Source: Bradyrhizobium sp. dw_411
GTDB taxonomy: Bacteria > Pseudomonadota > Alphaproteobacteria > Rhizobiales > Xanthobacteraceae
Direction of reading: 5' to 3'
DNA: 64,000 nucleotides
Assembly (NCBI RefSeq): GCF_018449695.1
Contig: NZ_JAAVUY010000013.1
Span: forward strand, 160,739-224,738
This document shows, piece by piece, positions 61,793 to 64,000 of the stretch. The stretch's first letter is position 1; the number at the start of each line of letters is the position of its first letter. Position numbers and translations under genes: made by a program. Under the pieces are notes generated by a model. It saw only the letters and a program-made list of their open reading frames with translations, ran no database searches and had not been told where the DNA came from.

Positions 61793-63508
61793 TTAGCTCG
61801 CCGCCGGCAATATCGTTTCGGGTGGCGAATCCCACGGGCGCTGCGAGGACGCCAGTCCAATCAGGCGCCCCTGGATAAAGTCGCAGCCCCAGTCGCGCAG
61901 CATCACGGCGGACTCTTCGTCCTGAACCCATTCGGCAACGGTCTTGATTTCCAGCCGGCGGGCCAGATCGATCAGCGTCTGCACGAAAGCCCGATCATCG
62001 GCCGAGCGAACGATGTTCTGCACGAAGGCGCCGTCGATCTTCACGATGTCGACGCCGAGCTTGCGCAGATTCCGGAACGAAGTGTAACCGGCACCGAAAT
62101 CGTCGATCGCGATCCGGCTGCCGAAGCCTTTCAACCGCGTGACGAAGCCCCTGATGTCATCGATGTCCTGGATCGCCACGGTTTCGGTGATTTCAACGAT
62201 CAGCCGCTCGGCGACACCGGGATGCGCCCGCATCAGCGATTCGATCGAAGCCGACCAGTCCGGGTCCATCGTGGTATCGGGCGAAATGTTGAGGCTGAGC
62301 CGCACATTCGGCGACCTTGCAAGCTCCGCCACCACAAGCTCAAGCACACGGTGATCGACCATATGGATCAGGCCGAGCTTCTCGGCGACCGGGACAATGT
62401 CCGGCGCCAGCAGCACCTGTCCGTCATTCTGCTCCATGCGAACCAGGCACTCGTAGAACGAAGCATTGCGCGAGCGCGAATCCACCACCGGCTCGAACGC
62501 CATCACGATGCGGCGATCATTGAGGGCGGTCACGATCTCGTCGGTGACGCGAATATTGACGCGGCGCTGTGCGTCGCGCTCGACATTCGGACGCCACATC
62601 GAAAATGATCCCGCACGGCGGCGCTTGGCCATGTCGAGCGTTTCGTGGGCGCGGTTGATCGCCTCGTCGGCGCTGCGCGCGTAGCGCGGCACGCTGACGG
62701 CGCCGATCGAGGCCGTGACCGAAACCGGACCGGATTTGGTCGGCACCACTTCGCCGCGAATTCCGGCCAGAAACCGCTCGGCCGCGACATTCATGTCATC
62801 GACGGTGCAGTTCTTCAGGATCAACCCGAATTTGTTGCCGGAGAATCGGCCGAGCACGTCGCCGCCGCGCAGCCGGGTACGAATCCGCGCCGCGACTTCC
62901 GAAATCACGACATCGGCGACATCGAAGCCGAAGGCATCATTGATGCGCGCCAGATGATCGATGCCGATCAACATGAAGGCGCAGGACGAGCGGAAACGCA
63001 CGGCTTCCTCGATCGTCTCGGCCAACGAGGCGATCAGATGCGTGCGATTGAGTTCGCCGGTCAAGGGATCGTGCCGGGACAGTTTGACCAATTGCTCGTC
63101 GCGGGCATGGCGCTCGTTGTCGATACGGACAATGCCCTGGACGCGGGCCGGCTTGCCGTCGGCGCCGGCAAACCAGCAGCCGGATTCCTCAATCCACAAC
63201 ACCGGGGCCGACGTGCTGGCCCGCACGCCATATTCGATACGATAGGGCACGCCTTCGGCGCCATGCGCCAGCGACGAATGGCCCAGCGCCTCGGTGCGGA
63301 CTGAACGTACCGGCTCGATCAGGTTCGAAAACGCCGCGCCGTTCGCCAACGCTTCCATCGGAATGTCCGGGAAAACCGAGGCCAGATGGTCGCTCCAGGC
63401 CATCTCGTCGGTAGCGATGTCCCAGACGAAGGCCGCCTGGCCGAGCGAGGCGAGAATAGTCGAAGCCGGGGGAATAGCGGGTTTCAAGATCGCCTCGTTT
63501 CGGGACAC
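61793..63508 (-). CDS. PAS-GGDEF-EAL protein with degenerate catalytic motifs
   Basis: A 571-residue signalling protein. Residues ~20-140 are PAS-like (AFVWDIATDEMAWSD, then VPYRIEYGV). The GGDEF domain follows (HDPLTGELNRTHL), but the active-site loop reads RFSGNKFG instead of GGDEF. In the EAL domain the motif is ECLVRM, not EALxR, while IAIDDFGAGYTSF and VKIDGAFV remain. It therefore cannot make c-di-GMP and may have reduced phosphodiesterase activity, or act as a c-di-GMP/GTP sensor. No membrane segment. Confidence 0.9.
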   Translation of the reverse strand: MSRNEAILKPAIPPASTILASLGQAAFVWDIATDEMAWSDHLASVFPDIPMEALANGAAFSNLIEPVRSVRTEALGHSSLAHGAEGVPYRIEYGVRASTSAPVLWIEESGCWFAGADGKPARVQGIVRIDNERHARDEQLVKLSRHDPLTGELNRTHLIASLAETIEEAVRFRSSCAFMLIGIDHLARINDAFGFDVADVVISEVAARIRTRLRGGDVLGRFSGNKFGLILKNCTVDDMNVAAERFLAGIRGEVVPTKSGPVSVTASIGAVSVPRYARSADEAINRAHETLDMAKRRRAGSFSMWRPNVERDAQRRVNIRVTDEIVTALNDRRIVMAFEPVVDSRSRNASFYECLVRMEQNDGQVLLAPDIVPVAEKLGLIHMVDHRVLELVVAELARSPNVRLSLNISPDTTMDPDWSASIESLMRAHPGVAERLIVEITETVAIQDIDDIRGFVTRLKGFGSRIAIDDFGAGYTSFRNLRKLGVDIVKIDGAFVQNIVRSADDRAFVQTLIDLARRLEIKTVAEWVQDEESAVMLRDWGCDFIQGRLIGLASSQRPWDSPPETILPAAS

Positions 63509-63714
63509 GCCAGTGATTCTCTGACTTTAAGAATAGTGCCTCTTTTGGGCCTGACCCTATGCAAAGTTCATAAATAATCTGGAAACCACGTCACACGATG
63601 GCAAGAAACGGCAGAGGAACGTATCGAACCCGGCCGGCATACCTCTTGCGAGGATGACTCCATAAGCGGGCTTAATGCCCCAGAATGTGACAGTCAGCCG
63701 GATTTCGATTTACG

Positions 63715-64000
63715 ATGATGAACACCAGTCCATCAGAGCCCGTGGTAGAAGACGGCGTCTTTCTTGACGAAAAACCCGACTGTGTCGCGCTGGTGCCGGT
63801 GGCCTCGTCCGCGCAATGGTCGCCCGGCCATAGCCAGCGATCGCTGCCCAACTCGATCTTTGTCACCCAGTTGATCGCGACCGCAGAGCACATGCCGCAA
63901 ACGCGCAGTTTGCGGCGCGCAACAGCGGCGGATGCGCAGACCGCTTATCGGGCCAATCAAAAGCCCGTTTACAGGCTCGGCGGCCGGACACGGCAAATCG
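63715..64000 (+). CDS. Hypothetical protein, cut by window edge
   Basis: An open frame from ATG 63715/63718 runs to the end without a stop (95 codons). It encodes MNTSPSEPVVEDGVF and later LPNSIFVTQLIATAEHMPQTRSLRRATAADAQTAYR. Conserved-looking Rhizobiales hypothetical with a helix-rich core. There is no signal peptide. I know no function. Confidence 0.65.
   Translation, partial: MMNTSPSEPVVEDGVFLDEKPDCVALVPVASSAQWSPGHSQRSLPNSIFVTQLIATAEHMPQTRSLRRATAADAQTAYRANQKPVYRLGGRTRQI

Overview
The window looks like an alphaproteobacterial chromosome of the Bradyrhizobium/Rhodopseudomonas/Afipia kind. The right-hand 13 kb carries a typical Rhizobiales core block: phaA, phaB and phaR, gloB beside a methyltransferase, otsA/otsB, a GGDEF/EAL protein and the GC-rich inverted repeats common in these genomes. 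A tRNA-Ser(GGA) gene at 50563-50652 has its 3' end facing left. Everything to its left is accessory: short genes, remnants and many defence-type or toxin-type families. I read this as a large genomic island that may have entered at the tRNA 3' end. No integrase or second attachment site is visible here.

Layout. 1-1053: start of a leftward Wadjet-like operon (jetA, cut by the window edge). 1054-8000: small genes, remnants (an XRE regulator, the Kup C terminus), a transglutaminase and a dipeptide-type ABC transporter that has lost its binding-protein gene. 8.2-13.4 kb: an XRE regulator, a PD-(D/E)XK-like protein and a giant GHKL ATPase with a C-terminal DUF3883-like domain. 13.6-15.7 kb: three exported proteins (Cys-rich, DUF1353, papain-like) and an IS5 remnant. 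15.7-18.7 kb: LysR/SDR/NTF2-like/methyltransferase metabolic group. 18.9-31.0 kb: trypsin-like protease, DyP peroxidase, an unrecognised partner, a membrane protein, two flavin oxidases, an S1/P1 nuclease and a DNase II-like nuclease. 31.0-33.8 kb: ubiquitin-like conjugation operon (two-domain Ubl, E2, JAMM peptidase, E1), resembling the Bil antiphage system. 34.0-35.4 kb: HigB/HigA-IrrE toxin-antitoxin pair with paired operators. 35.8-37.4 kb: 2H phosphoesterase and epoxide-hydrolase-like enzyme.

37.6-48.4 kb is the most unusual part. It holds a second, gammaproteobacterial-type adenylosuccinate lyase overlapping a PIN-like protein, then a HEPN-like protein, a small HTH regulator, an HD phosphohydrolase and an ATP-grasp-like protein. 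On the other strand runs DUF2130 coiled-coil nuclease-like protein > ParB > [P-loop kinase + adenylosuccinate synthetase] > DUF7002-like protein. The synthetase domain carries GSEGKG where PurA has GDEGKG. That Asp-to-Ser change is the hallmark of phage PurZ, the 2-aminoadenine (dZ) pathway enzyme. With PurB, an NMP-kinase-like domain and an HD phosphohydrolase alongside, I infer a bacterial modified-purine or nucleotide-based system, probably defensive. The biochemical role is not proven by sequence.

48.4-50.5 kb holds a broken Ser/Thr kinase and a GSU2403-type nucleotidyltransferase fronted by two 30-bp palindromes. Beyond the tRNA the genes are ordinary metabolism. All family calls come from reading the sequences without searches. 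Where a start differs from the longest open frame, I chose it on ribosome-binding-site or overlap evidence.
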